Below are positions 10,972 through 20,456 of a stretch of 64,000 bases of DNA, one piece after another. The stretch is from Solirubrobacteraceae bacterium. Its GTDB lineage: Bacteria; Actinomycetota; Thermoleophilia; Solirubrobacterales; Solirubrobacteraceae. Position numbers and translations under genes: made by a program. Each line of letters opens with the position of its first letter. Positions within the stretch are counted from its first letter, which is position 1. Under the pieces are notes generated by a model. The model was not told the origin of the DNA. It searched no databases and saw nothing but the letters and a program-made list of their open reading frames with translations. The stretch covers positions 124,001 to 188,000 of the forward strand of contig JAUJPF010000004.1 of assembly GCA_030447275.1 (NCBI GenBank), read 5' to 3'.

Positions 10972-12019
10972 ATGGCGAAGGAAACCTTCATCGACGCCAA
11001 GCGGCCGCGAGCTGCGCGTCTCGCCCCGACCGGGTGATCTTCCCCGCGACGGAGCGCACGCCCGAGCTCACGAAGCTCGACGTCGTCGAGTACTACGTGG
11101 CGGTCGAGGACGGCATCATGCGCGCACTCCGGCAGCGGCCGACGACGCTCGAGCGCTGGCCCAAGGGCGTCCACGAGGGGCTGGTCCTGGCGACGCGCGA
11201 CGACCCACGCGGCGGCGACGCGTTCTTTCAAGCGCGTCCCGAAGGAGGCGCGCGACTACCTCGAGACGGCGCGGATCGAGTTCCCCTCCAGGCGCACCGC
11301 GGACGAGGTCTGCCCGACGGAGATCGCGGTCGTCGCGTGGTGCGCGCAGATGGGGACGATCACGTTCCACCCGTGGCCGGTGCGCAGCGACGACGTCGAC
11401 CACCCCGACGAGCTGCGGCTGGACCTCGATCCGCAGCCGGGCACCGACTTCGACGACGCCGCGCGCGTAGCGCGACGGCGCGCGAGCTGCTCGCGGACCT
11501 CAACTACGCGGCGTTCCCGAAGACCTCAGGCGGGCGCGGGATCCACATCTACGTGCGGATCGAGCCGAAGTGGACGTTCACCGACATGCGCCATGCGGCG
11601 ATCGGGTTCGGGCGCGAGCTCGAGCGGCGGCTGCCCGGCGGTCACGACGAAGTGGTGGAAGGAGGAGCGCGGTGAGCGCGCATCTTCGTCGACTACAACC
11701 AGAACGCGCGCGACCGGACGATCGCGTCGGCCTACAGCATCCGCCCCAAGCCGGGCGCGCCGGTGTCCGCGCCGTTCGCGTGGGACGAGCTCGGCAGCGT
11801 GCGGCCGAGGACTTCTCGGTGGCCACGATGCCGAAGCGGTTCGCCGAGGTGGGGGACCCGCACGCGGCGATCGACGACGTCGCCCACCCGCTCCAGCCCC
11901 TGCTCGACCTCTACGAGGAGCACGGCGAGGGCGACATGCCCTATCCGCCCGACTACCCGAAGATGCCGGGCGAGCCCAAGCGCGTCCAGCCGTCGCGCGA
12001 CACCGACCGCAAGCGCTAG
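10972..12019 (+). CDS. Stand-alone LigD-type polymerase/primase domain, frameshifted
   Basis: The ATG at 10972 gives MAKETFIDA, then across at least three frame changes RVIFPATERTPELTKLDVVE, TTLERWPKGVHEG, ADEVCPTEIAVVAWCAQMG, TITFHPWPVR, DDVDHPDELRLDLDPQPGTD (the acidic catalytic DLDP motif), TSGGRGIHIYVRI, and a C-terminal FSVATMPKRF. This matches the archaeo-eukaryotic-primase-like polymerase domain of bacterial LigD, about 340 residues, without ligase or phosphoesterase domains. Known relatives fill gaps with ribonucleotides in end joining. No Ku gene is visible. The stop TAG shares the tetranucleotide CTAG with the convergent exonuclease III gene. Confidence 0.8.
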
Positions 12020-12875
12020 GGCGCGCCCTGCGGCAGCTTCTTCGTGCCGCGCTTGGCCGGGCGGGACGGCGGCGGAACGACGGGGCCGATGTCGCCGTCG
12101 GGCGCCTCGTCGAGGTCGACGATCACCGGGGCGTGGTCGCTCGGCCCCTTGCCCTTGCGGGCGTGGCGGTCGATCCATGCCGCCTTCACGCGCTCCGCGA
12201 CGTCGTCGGCCGGCGAGCACGAGGTCGATCCGCATCCCGCAGTCCTGGTGGAACATCCGGCGCGGTAGTCCCAGTAGGTGAAGACGCGCTGGTCCGGCCA
12301 GCGCTCGCGCGACGTCGCGCAGGCCGACGCTCTCGAGCGCGGCCAGCGCGTCGCGCTCCGGCGCCGTGACGTGGGTCTGGCCGACGTAGGCGTCGGGATC
12401 GCGTCGTCGTCGGTGGGGGCGATGTTCATGTCCCCGAGCACGACGGTCGTCGCCGCGTCGTCCGCCACCATGGTGGTGAGCGCCTCGAGCCACTTCAGCT
12501 TGTAGTCGTAGTGGTCGGACCCCGGCGTCCCTGCCGTTCGGGACGTAGACGCAGACGACACGGACAGCCGGCGCACGTCGCCGACACCGCCCGCGCCTCG
12601 GGGTGCGGGAAGCCGAACCCGCCCGCGATGCCCGCGACCGCGTCCTTGAGGCCGACGCGCGACGGGATCGCCACGCCGTTCCACGCGGCCTCGCCGTGGG
12701 CCGCGACCTCGTACCCGCGCTCGGACAGCTCGTCGCGCATCAGCGCGTGGAACGCGTCGTCGGTGAGCTTCGTCTCCTGGAGGCAGACGACGTCCGGCCG
12801 GCGCTCGTCGAGCCACGGCAGCAGCCGCGGCAGCCGCTGCTTGAGCGAGTTCACGTTCCAGGTCACGATCCGCAC
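12016..12875 (-). CDS. xth: Exodeoxyribonuclease III (frameshifted)
   Basis: AP endonuclease/3'-5' exonuclease for base-excision repair. A GTG start at 12875 gives VRIVTWNVNSLKQRLPRLLP, then DVVCLQETKL (catalytic Glu), YEVAAHGEAAWNGVAI, SDHYDYKLKWLEAL, VVLGDMNIAPTDDD (catalytic Asp/Asn), MFHQDCGMRIDLVL and GPSDHAPVIVDL (catalytic Asp-His). These are the signatures of the Xth family in the right order for a protein near 280 residues. At least two frame breaks occur (near 12500-12540 and 12250-12420). Its stop codon overlaps that of the polymerase gene on the other strand; both act on damaged DNA ends. Confidence 0.85.
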
Positions 12876-12914
12876 GCGCGCCCAGCGTAGAACGCGTCGT
12901 ACTACCGTTCGCGC

Positions 12915-13441
12915 GTGGCGTTCTCGCGTCGCCCACCGCACCGTCCCGCCGGGGTCCCGATCGCCGAGCGCGGACCCGGGTGGTCGTACCGTCCCGACAC
13001 GGATGCGCCGTCCGCCGCCACCAGCCGGGGATCGAGACGCCGCGCTCCACGTCGCCGCCGGGGACCCGGGGCGCGCCGCCACGTCTGGGTGGAGCGCGGC
13101 GACCGGACCGGCATGATCGGCGGGACGTACCTCGTCGTCCGCCGGATCGAGATCGGCGTCGCGGCGTTCGGCGCCCAGCCTCTCGCCGAGCAGGAACGGA
13201 TCGTCGGCCGCCACCGCGACAGCGGGGCGCCGCTCGGCGGTCAGCGCGAGCTCGATCCCCGCGCCGCTCGACGCGTTCCCGGAGCGCTCGCACGTCCGCC
13301 TGGCGTCGCCGCGGACGAACCAGGTCCCGCCGATGCTCCGCCGCTCCTACGGTCTCGACGACGGGCTGCTCTTCCTGGCCTTCATGCGCGACCCGCGGCG
13401 CTCGGCGGCTTCGTCGGCGAGCAGCTCCTCGGCTCGACCTG
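12915..13441 (+). pseudogene. Dyp-type peroxidase remnant
   Basis: Pieces of the C-terminal half of a DyP/EfeB-type haem peroxidase are visible: GGTYLVVRRIEI, QPLAEQERIVGRHRDSGAPL, then LASPRTN-type residues, MLRRSYGLDDGLLFLAFMRD and, after a jump, a terminal GGFVGEQLLG. In intact members a stretch of about 30 residues separates the FQRDPRRQ-type motif from the end; it is absent here. The N-terminal ferredoxin-like half (with GXXDG) is also mostly missing. Around 175 codons remain of an expected 380-430. Frame breaks are also present. Whether this is gene decay or an assembly fault cannot be told from sequence alone. Confidence 0.6.
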
Positions 13442-13485
13442 ACGGTCGCACTCTCGTCTCCGGCCGTCGCGTAGCGTTGCGCTGC

Positions 13486-14535
13486 ATGCGCGTGCGCAGG
13501 GTCGGCGCCGGCCCGCTCTTCCCCGACGACGGTCCCCGCGGCGAGCGCGTCGCGCGCCGGGCGAAGGGGATCGCGATCGAGGCCGGCGGCTTCGTCGCCC
13601 TCACGCTGCTGTTCCCGCTGGTCCTCGCGGGCGCCGCCGCCGTCGACCTCGTGCTGTGGGTCGTGCGCCGCAAGCCGTGGATGGCGGTGCGGCTCGTCGC
13701 GTTCGCGTGGTGGTTCCTCCTCGCCGAGATGCGGGGGCTTGCGGCGCTGGCGGCGATCTACGCGTCGACGGGCGGTCCGCTCGGCCGCCGGTCGAAGCGG
13801 CGGCGGCGGCTGCTCTACGAGCTGCGCATCCACTGGTGCCGCAGCCACCTCGCCGGCATCCGGCGGCTCTTCGGCGTCACGATCGAGGTCGAGGGCCTCG
13901 AGCACGCGGGACCCGGGCCGGCCCTGATCTTCATCCGGCACGCGAGCATCATCGACAACACGCTGCCCGACGCCGTCGTCGGCCACGCTCACGGCCTGGG
14001 CCTGCGGTTCGTCCTCAAGCGCGAGCTCCAGATGCTCCCCGTGTTCGACATCGGCGCGCGCTGGGTGCCGACGAACTTCGTGCGCCGGGGGTCCGGCGAC
14101 ACGGCTGCCGAGACGGAGCGGCTGCGCCGCCTGGCGCACGCGATCGGTCCCGACGAGGCGATCCTCGTCTATCCGGAGGGGACGCGCTACACGCCGGAGA
14201 AGCTCGCGCAGGCACAGGAGGTCATCGCCGAGCGCCAACCGCACCTCGCACCGCTGGCCGGCCGCCTGCGCCACGTCCTGCCGCCGCGCCTTGGCGGGCC
14301 GCTCGCGCTCCTCGACGAGGGCCGCGGGCTCGACGTCGTGTTCTGCGCGCACGTCGGCCTCGACGGCTTCGAGTACCTCCGCGACATCTGGGGCGGCGGC
14401 CTCGTCGGAGCGACGATCCGCGTCGGGTTCTGGCGCGTCCGGGGTGAGGAGGTGCCGGTCGGCGAGGAGGAGCGGACGGCGTGGCTCTACGCGCAGTGGC
14501 AGGCCGTCGACGACTGGGTCGGCGCGCGCCGCTAG
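13486..14535 (+). CDS. PlsC-family 1-acylglycerol-3-phosphate acyltransferase-like protein
   Basis: The ATG at 13486 gives a 349-residue protein. Residues about 25-60 and 65-90 form hydrophobic helices. The acyltransferase block I is IRHASIID (HX4D), followed by a block with FVLKRELQMLPVFD and WVPTNFVRRG, and block III YPEGTR. This order is that of PlsC-like enzymes that acylate lysophosphatidate or related lipids at the membrane. It is the first fully open gene after the error-dense end of the window. Its TAG stop overlaps the stop of the convergent NTF2-like gene (CTAG at 14532-14535). Confidence 0.8.
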   Translation: MRVRRVGAGPLFPDDGPRGERVARRAKGIAIEAGGFVALTLLFPLVLAGAAAVDLVLWVVRRKPWMAVRLVAFAWWFLLAEMRGLAALAAIYASTGGPLGRRSKRRRRLLYELRIHWCRSHLAGIRRLFGVTIEVEGLEHAGPGPALIFIRHASIIDNTLPDAVVGHAHGLGLRFVLKRELQMLPVFDIGARWVPTNFVRRGSGDTAAETERLRRLAHAIGPDEAILVYPEGTRYTPEKLAQAQEVIAERQPHLAPLAGRLRHVLPPRLGGPLALLDEGRGLDVVFCAHVGLDGFEYLRDIWGGGLVGATIRVGFWRVRGEEVPVGEEERTAWLYAQWQAVDDWVGARR

Positions 14536-14966
14536 CCCGTCAGCGCGCGCCGCACCACAGCCGGGCGCCGCGCGATCTGCGGGCCCAGTACCGCGGCGAA
14601 CAGCGTCAGCGCGAGCCACGGGCGCAGGTGGGGACTGATGCGGCGGATGCGCCCGTCCGGTGCCAGCTCGAACACCATTGCGTCGGTCATGCGGACACCG
14701 AGGATGCGCGTCGTCCCCAGCACGACGCGGACGTCGCCGTCGCCCACGGTCCTGGCCCAGCGCAGGTCGCTCAGGCTCCCGTACACCGCGCCGAGCAGCA
14801 GCCGCACGTCGTCGTGGCCACGGAACACCATCCGCCCCGAGATCGGCGAGACGACCTCCACGTCGGGGGAGAGCGCCGCCATCAGCTCCCCGATGGCGGC
14901 CGCCTCGGAGGCCGCGCAGTAGCGCTCGACCGCGTCGTCCATGACGCCAACGATGTCAGACGCCAT
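14532..14966 (-). CDS. NTF2/SnoaL-like protein
   Basis: 144 residues from an ATG at 14966, chosen because GGAG lies five bases upstream; an inner ATG at 14942 lacks such a site. The sequence (VERYCAASEAAAIGELMAAL, then SPDVEVVSPISGRMVFRGHD and a run of strands) has the helix-plus-curved-sheet pattern of NTF2-like proteins, which are often small isomerases, hydrolases or ligand-binding proteins. The C-terminus has an extra hydrophobic helix (LALTLFAAVLGPQIA). Function unknown. Confidence 0.65.
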   Translation of the reverse strand: MASDIVGVMDDAVERYCAASEAAAIGELMAALSPDVEVVSPISGRMVFRGHDDVRLLLGAVYGSLSDLRWARTVGDGDVRVVLGTTRILGVRMTDAMVFELAPDGRIRRISPHLRPWLALTLFAAVLGPQIARRPAVVRRALTG

Positions 14967-15039
14967 CCAGCTCCGGCGGCAGGCGCCGTCGGCCCGTTCA
15001 GCATGCCCGTGGTCCGCCCCACCGGGTAGGCCCTCCACC

Positions 15040-15387
15040 ATGGCCGCCGACATCGACCTCGCCGTCGCCGCGAACACGCTCCGCTCCGAGCAGGCCGACC
15101 TCCAGCAGCGCGTGGGGCGCTTCGCCGCGAAGCCCGAGCGCGGCTCGAGCCTCAGCTTCGGCAAGCGCGTCGGCGACGGCACGATCGAGGCGGTCGACCG
15201 GCTCAACCAGATCGGCGTCGCGAAGCGGCTCGAAGCGCGGCTGGAGCGCGTCGATCGTGCGCTGGAGAAGCTCGAGGACGGGACGTACGGCACCTGCGAC
15301 GCGTGCGGCGGCGCGATCGATCCCCGCCGGCTGCGGGCCGCGCCGGAGAGCACGGTGTGCGTCGCGTGCCCACAGCCGCTCCGATGA
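15040..15387 (+). CDS. TraR/DksA-family zinc-finger protein
   Basis: 115 residues. The N-terminal half is a charged coiled coil (residues about 8-85, LERVDRALEKLEDGTYGTCD at its end). The C-terminus carries the C4 zinc finger CDACGGAID...STVCVAC. DksA/TraR proteins bind the secondary channel of RNA polymerase and tune transcription with ppGpp; short actinobacterial members such as RbpA-unrelated TraR types may act likewise. The acyl-CoA dehydrogenase gene begins 16 bases after its TGA. Confidence 0.8.
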   Translation: MAADIDLAVAANTLRSEQADLQQRVGRFAAKPERGSSLSFGKRVGDGTIEAVDRLNQIGVAKRLEARLERVDRALEKLEDGTYGTCDACGGAIDPRRLRAAPESTVCVACPQPLR

Positions 15388-15403
15388 ACCTACCCTTCCG
15401 CTC

Positions 15404-16576
<1,173 letters not shown>

Positions 16577-16591
16577 GCGCCGGTCGTCACG

Positions 16592-16597
16592 GTAGAC
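16592..16597 (+). promoter_or_regulatory. Possible -10 box (TAGACT)
   Basis: TAGACT fits the TANNNT consensus and lies 36 bases before the short leader frame at 16633. It is the most promoter-like hexamer between the acyl-CoA dehydrogenase and the small-gene cluster. No convincing -35 element is seen. Confidence 0.3.
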
Positions 16598-16632
16598 TCG
16601 TCGGTACGGGCGTTCTAGAGGAAGGGGTCGTC

Positions 16633-16671
16633 GTGACCCACACCCGTTGTCCCGATCGCGCAGGCTCATGA
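16633..16671 (+). CDS. Possible 12-codon leader peptide
   Basis: GTG at 16633 follows a strong ribosome-binding sequence (GAGGAAGGGG, 16619-16628 region) and encodes VTHTRCPDRAGS. Its TGA overlaps the ATG of the next gene in ATGA (16668-16671). The next gene itself has only a weak upstream site, so translation of this mini-frame probably feeds ribosomes to it. It could also be the true start of the next gene with one base missing. Confidence 0.35.
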   Translation: MTHTRCPDRAGS

Positions 16672-16895
16672 CCGCCCTCGGGCCGGGTGGCAGGGAGCCG
16701 TCCCTCGAGGAGCTTCGCGCCGACGCCGCGCACACGAAGACCCGCGCCGCCCTCTACCGGCGCAAGATCCTGCTCGGCGGCGGCGAGGCGCGCCGGCTCG
16801 ACGAGCTCGAGCGCCGGTCCGCCGGCGCCGCCAAGCGGCTCGCGGACGCCGCCGCCCGCAACGCCCCCCCGACTTCGACCGAAGGGACCCCATGA
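16668..16895 (+). CDS. Small charged hypothetical protein
   Basis: 75 residues from ATG 16668 (a TTG at 16647 is an alternative start). The sequence is helical and charged (LEELRADAAHTKTRAALYRR, LLGGGEARRLDELERRSAG) with an unstructured Pro/Thr tail. No known domain. The stop overlaps the next start in ATGA (16892-16895), so the two are translationally coupled. Confidence 0.5.
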   Translation: MTALGPGGREPSLEELRADAAHTKTRAALYRRKILLGGGEARRLDELERRSAGAAKRLADAAARNAPPTSTEGTP

Positions 16896-17086
16896 CCGAG
16901 ACGCCTCCCCCGCTGCGCGGCGACGCCGCCTGGCGCGCGCAGAAGGCCGAGATCGCCAAGCGCAACGAGGCCGCCCACAAGCGCGGCGCGGCGCAGCGCG
17001 CGGCCGACGACGAGAAGGCGGCCGAGCGCCGCCGCAGCGCCGACCGCCACGAGGCGGCCAACCTGCCGGAGCAGCCGGAGCCCTAG
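16892..17086 (+). CDS. Small highly charged hypothetical protein
   Basis: 64 residues, very rich in Ala, Arg, Lys and Glu (DAAWRAQKAEIAKRNEAAHK...RAADDEKAAERRRSADRHEA). It is expected to be a single long helix. Similar short Arg/Glu-rich proteins occur in many actinobacteria without assigned role. Coupled to the preceding gene by ATGA. A perfect GC hairpin follows four bases after the stop. Confidence 0.5.
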   Translation: MTETPPPLRGDAAWRAQKAEIAKRNEAAHKRGAAQRAADDEKAAERRRSADRHEAANLPEQPEP

Positions 17087-17089
17087 CCG

Positions 17090-17110
17090 CCGGCCCGGCG
17101 ACCGGGCCGG
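17090..17110 (+). terminator. GC-rich hairpin, possible terminator
   Basis: Perfect 9-bp inverted repeat CCGGCCCGG-CGA-CCGGGCCGG right after the stop at 17086. There is no U-tract, so it is not a classical intrinsic terminator; U-less hairpins are proposed terminators in high-GC actinobacteria. Confidence 0.45.
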
Positions 17111-17162
17111 GAAGGCGCCAGGAGCCGCATGCGCCGGCCGCGGCGCGGAGAGACCCGGGCGC

Positions 17163-17366
17163 ATGGAGATCCCCAAGGACATGATCCTCAACCTCCTCCG
17201 CGAGCGCGGCCAGCACGACCAGGTCGGCCAGGCCGAGCAGGAGCTGCCCGACCAGGTCGACCCCGAGCAGCACGGCGGCCTGCTGTCGAAGTTCGGCCTC
17301 GACCCGAGCGACCTGCTGAAGCTCGCCGGCGGCGGCGGCGGCCTCGGCGGCAAGTTCGGGCTCTAG
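17163..17366 (+). CDS. Small conserved hypothetical protein
   Basis: 67 residues: MEIPKDMILNLLRERGQHDQ, then a region with AEQELPDQVDPEQH, GLLSKFGLDPSDLLKLA and a Gly-rich end GGLGGKFGL. I recall similar short proteins in actinobacteria but know no function. The pattern of two short amphipathic helices around a QVDPEQH core suggests a protein-binding peptide. The conserved part of the CocE-type hydrolase begins in the same frame immediately after its TAG. Confidence 0.55.
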   Translation: MEIPKDMILNLLRERGQHDQVGQAEQELPDQVDPEQHGGLLSKFGLDPSDLLKLAGGGGGLGGKFGL

Positions 17367-17417
17367 CGGCTCGGCAGCCGGATCTTCCGCGGCCTGACGC
17401 CGCGCGGCGGCTATCGC

Positions 17418-19437
17418 GTGCGCCGGGCTAGCGGCGCCTGGTCGCGGCGCTTCGCGGTGCTGCGCGCCGGCGACAACCCGCCGGCCGCGTTCTACCGCCG
17501 CAAGCGCCTGCGCCGCGGGCTCAACTACGTGGAGGTGCGCGACGGCATCGAGCTGGCGATGACCGTCCGGCTGCCGCCCGGCAGGACGCTGGCCGACGGG
17601 CCGTTCCCGACCGTGGTCGAGTACTCCGGCTACCAGATCGCCGCGCCGAACGACCTCATCGAGTCGATCGCCTCGGGCAGACCGGACCCGCTCGCCCCCG
17701 CGTCGAGCACGTTCGTCGGATCGGCCGTCACGCCGCTGATGGGCTTCGCCACGGTCAGCGTGCAGATGCGCGGCTCGGGGTGCTCCGGCGGCGACTTCGA
17801 CCTCTTCGGCCGGCCGACGACCTACGACGGCTACGACGCGATCGAGACCGTCGCCGCGCAGCCGTGGGTGCGGGGCGGGCGCGTCGGAATGGTCGGCATC
17901 TCGTTCTCGGGGATCACGCAGCTCTTCGTGGCCGGCACCCGCCCGCCGCACCTCGCCGCGATCACGCCGATGTCGGTGAGCGTCGACGTCTACGAGGCGA
18001 CCGGCTTCCCGGGCGGGATCCGCAACTCCGGCTTCGCGCGCAGCTGGGTCGCCGAGCGGATGGCCGAGGCCCGCCCCGCGCCCGCCGGCGGCCAGCCCTA
18101 CGCGCGCGTGCTGACGCGCAGCGGCGACCGCCACTGCCGGGCCAACCAGCGCCTGCGCCTCCAGACCCGCGACGCGGTCGCGCTGGCCGAGCGCAGCGCC
18201 TTCCGCAGGCCGCCGCTCCAGGACCACCGGTCCGCCGCGAACTGGCTGCGCCGGATCCGGGGGGCCGACGTTCTTCGTCGGCCAGTACCAGGACGAGCAG
18301 ACCGGCGGGCACTTCGCGCACAACCTCGAGCGGCTGGACGGCAACGGCAGGGTCTGGATCACGCTCCAGAACGGCACGCACGTCGACTCGCTCGGGCCCG
18401 CTGTGGTCACGCGGTGGGCGGAGTTCCTCGACCTCTACGTCGCAAACGAGGTGCCGGAGCTCCCGGCCGCGGTGCGCTCGCTCAGCGACGCCCTCTACCA
18501 GTCGATCGCCGGCGCCCCCGCGGCGCCGGTCGAGCAGACCCGCTTCGCCGGCACGAGCGACGTCGCCGCCGCGCGCGCGGCGTTCGAACGCGACCCGCGC
18601 GTCCGGCTGCTGATGGACAACGGCGCCGGGCCCGCGGGTCCGGGCGCGCTCGGCCACCCGTGGGAGCTGCAATTCGACGCGTGGCCGCTGCGCGAGCTGG
18701 CGCCGACCACGTACTACCTCGGCCCGGGCGGGATGCTCGACCGCCCCCCGCCCGCGGGCGCCGGCGAGGTGTCCTACACGTCCGACGCCGCGGCACGGCC
18801 GGCGCAGGCGCTGCCGGGCTCGGGCGCCGACGACGCGTGGGAAGGCGCAGCCACCGTACGACTGGCGGCCGGTCGCGACGGGGAGGGGGCTCGGGTTCGC
18901 CACCGCCCCGCTCGAGGGCGACGTCGTCATCGCGGGGCCGTCGAGCCTCGACGTCTACCTGAGGTCCTCGGCGCGCGACACCGACCTCCAGGCGACGATC
19001 AGCGAGGTGCGGCCCGACGGCCGCGAGACGTACGTGCAGAACGGCTGGCTGCGCGCGTCGCACCGCCGGCTCGACCGCCGTCGCACGACCGTCCTGCGCC
19101 CCGCGCCGAAGCACTCGCGCGCCACGCCGCGCCGGTCCCGCGCGGGCGCTACACGATCGTCCGCATCCCGCTGCTCCCCGCCGCCCACGCGTTCCGCGCC
19201 GGCTCGCGGATCCGCGTCACGGTCCAGGCCCCGGGCGGCGACCGCCCGCGCTGGCGCTTCGCGTCGGTCGACCGCGGGCGCACGCGCAACGCCGTCGGCA
19301 TCGGCGGGTCGTACGCGTCGCGGCTCGTGCTGCCGGTCGTCGCCGGCGCCGCCGCGCTCGGCACGCCGCTCCCGGCGCCGACCGCGCTGCGCGGCCAGCC
19401 GAGCCGCGCGCACCGCCCGGCGTCGAACGGCGGCTAG
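17418..19437 (+). CDS. CocE/NonD-family (X-Pro dipeptidyl-peptidase-like) hydrolase, frameshifted, N-terminus missing
   Basis: Alpha/beta hydrolase of the cocaine esterase/Xaa-Pro dipeptidyl-peptidase S15 group. Recognisable blocks are LNYVEVRDGIELAMTVRLPP, PTVVEYSGYQIAAP, ATVSVQMRGSGCSGGDFD, WVRGGRVGMVGISFSGITQL (nucleophile Ser in GxSxSG) and a C-terminal jelly-roll (FATAPLEGDVVIAGPSSLDV...YTIVRIPLLPAAHAFRAGSR). Frame breaks occur near 18260, 18860 and 19130. Similarity begins at about 17367 (SRIFRGLTPRGGYRV) straight after the stop of the small gene, so a signal peptide and N-terminal Ig-like part seem to be missing. The GTG at 17418 is only a nominal start. Its TAG overlaps that of rsgA. 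Confidence 0.75.
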
Positions 19438-20372
19438 CTCCGCTTCAGCCGCCGGTACTCGCGCGGGCCGTCGCGCTGCCAGGCCCTGCGCGTCTGCGCG
19501 TCCGACCCCTCGCGCTGAAGCTTGCGCCACGAGTCGATGCGATCGGCGGGAACGGTGCCGCGGACCGCACAGCCGGGCTCGTCCTCGTGCTTGCAGTCGC
19601 CGAAGCGGCACTGCGTGGCCAGCTCCTCGATGTCGGCGAACGTCTCCTCGAGCCCCTCGGTGCCGGCGAGCGCGGGGCGGCGCACGCCCGGCGTGTCGAT
19701 CAGGAGGGCCCCGCCGTCGAGCACGAACAGCTCGCGGTGCGTCGTCGCGTGCCGGCCGCGGTCGTCGTGCTCGCGCACGGTCAGCGTGCGCTGGCGCTCC
19801 TCGCCCAGCAGCAGGTTGACGAGCGTCGACTTGCCGACGCCGCTCATGCCGACGAGCACGGCGGTCCGGCGCGGCACGAGTGCCGCCCGCAGCGCGTCGA
19901 GGCCCGATTCCTCCTGCGCGCTCAGCGCGATGACGTCGGTGCCCACCCGCTCGCGCACCCGCTCGACCTCGGCCTCCGGGTCGGGGCTGAGGTCGCCCTT
20001 CGTGAGGACGACGAGCGGTTCGATCCGCCCGGCCCGGGCCAGCGCGACGAACCGCTCGAGCCGGCGCAGGTTGAGGTCGCGGTTGAGCGACGTGGCGAGC
20101 AGCGCGAGGTCGACGTTCGCGACGAGCGCGTCCCCCTCGCGGTCGAGCGACGTCCGCCGCGGCAGCACGGCGCGCACCGCGCCGTCGAGCAGGCCGACCC
20201 AGTCGCCGACGACCGGCGGCTCGGGGAGCGCGCCGCCGACCGGGACCAGGTCGTCGACGTCGTCGCCGAGCACCTGCACGCGGCCGCGGTGCACCGCGAC
20301 GACGCGCGCGGCGCGCATCCCCGCGGGGAGCCGCGCCGCCCAGTCGTCATCCCATCCGAGGTCCAGCAGCAC
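19434..20372 (-). CDS. rsgA: Ribosome small-subunit-dependent GTPase A
   Basis: 312 residues from GTG 20372. N-terminal OB-fold (residues about 20-75), then the circularly permuted GTPase: G4 TKGD, G5 SAQEE, G1 GMSGVGKSTLVNLLLG, G3 DTPGVRR. The C-terminal zinc knuckle is CRFGDCKHEDEPGC. This is the RsgA/YjeQ signature; the protein matures the 30S ribosomal subunit in the cytoplasm. Length is normal for the family. Convergent with the CocE gene (shared CTAG 19434-19437); divergent from the monooxygenase-TetR operon. Confidence 0.93.
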   Translation of the reverse strand: MLLDLGWDDDWAARLPAGMRAARVVAVHRGRVQVLGDDVDDLVPVGGALPEPPVVGDWVGLLDGAVRAVLPRRTSLDREGDALVANVDLALLATSLNRDLNLRRLERFVALARAGRIEPLVVLTKGDLSPDPEAEVERVRERVGTDVIALSAQEESGLDALRAALVPRRTAVLVGMSGVGKSTLVNLLLGEERQRTLTVREHDDRGRHATTHRELFVLDGGALLIDTPGVRRPALAGTEGLEETFADIEELATQCRFGDCKHEDEPGCAVRGTVPADRIDSWRKLQREGSDAQTRRAWQRDGPREYRRLKRS

Positions 20373-20415
20373 TCAGGCCGCGAGCCTACGGGGGGAAGCC
20401 GATGCCGTCGAGCGC

Positions 20416-20434
20416 TAAGATGACGCAGGCGTCA
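20416..20434 (+). promoter_or_regulatory. -10 box TAAGAT overlapping palindromic operator
   Basis: TAAGAT (20416-20421) fits a -10 box. The 14-bp perfect palindrome TGACGC-AG-GCGTCA occupies 20421-20434, just before the GGAGAGG ribosome-binding site of the monooxygenase gene. TetR-family repressors typically bind such dyads over the transcription start; the TetR gene at 21788 is the natural candidate. Confidence 0.55.
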
Positions 20435-20456
20435 ACTTTTGTTGGAGAGGGGTGGG

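Noticed and set aside
12016-14619. Very long minus-strand open frame (about 867 codons)
   Set aside because: Only its last third is exonuclease III; the rest is antisense to the PlsC gene and is open because of GC bias. Composition is Arg/Ala/Pro-rich without motifs.
17090-17110. GC hairpin as a firm intrinsic terminator
   Set aside because: There is no U-tract, so it is reported only as a possible terminator.
16587-18410. Minus-strand open frame of about 607 codons
   Set aside because: Antisense to the small-gene cluster and CocE hydrolase; Arg/Ala/Gly-rich with no recognisable domain.
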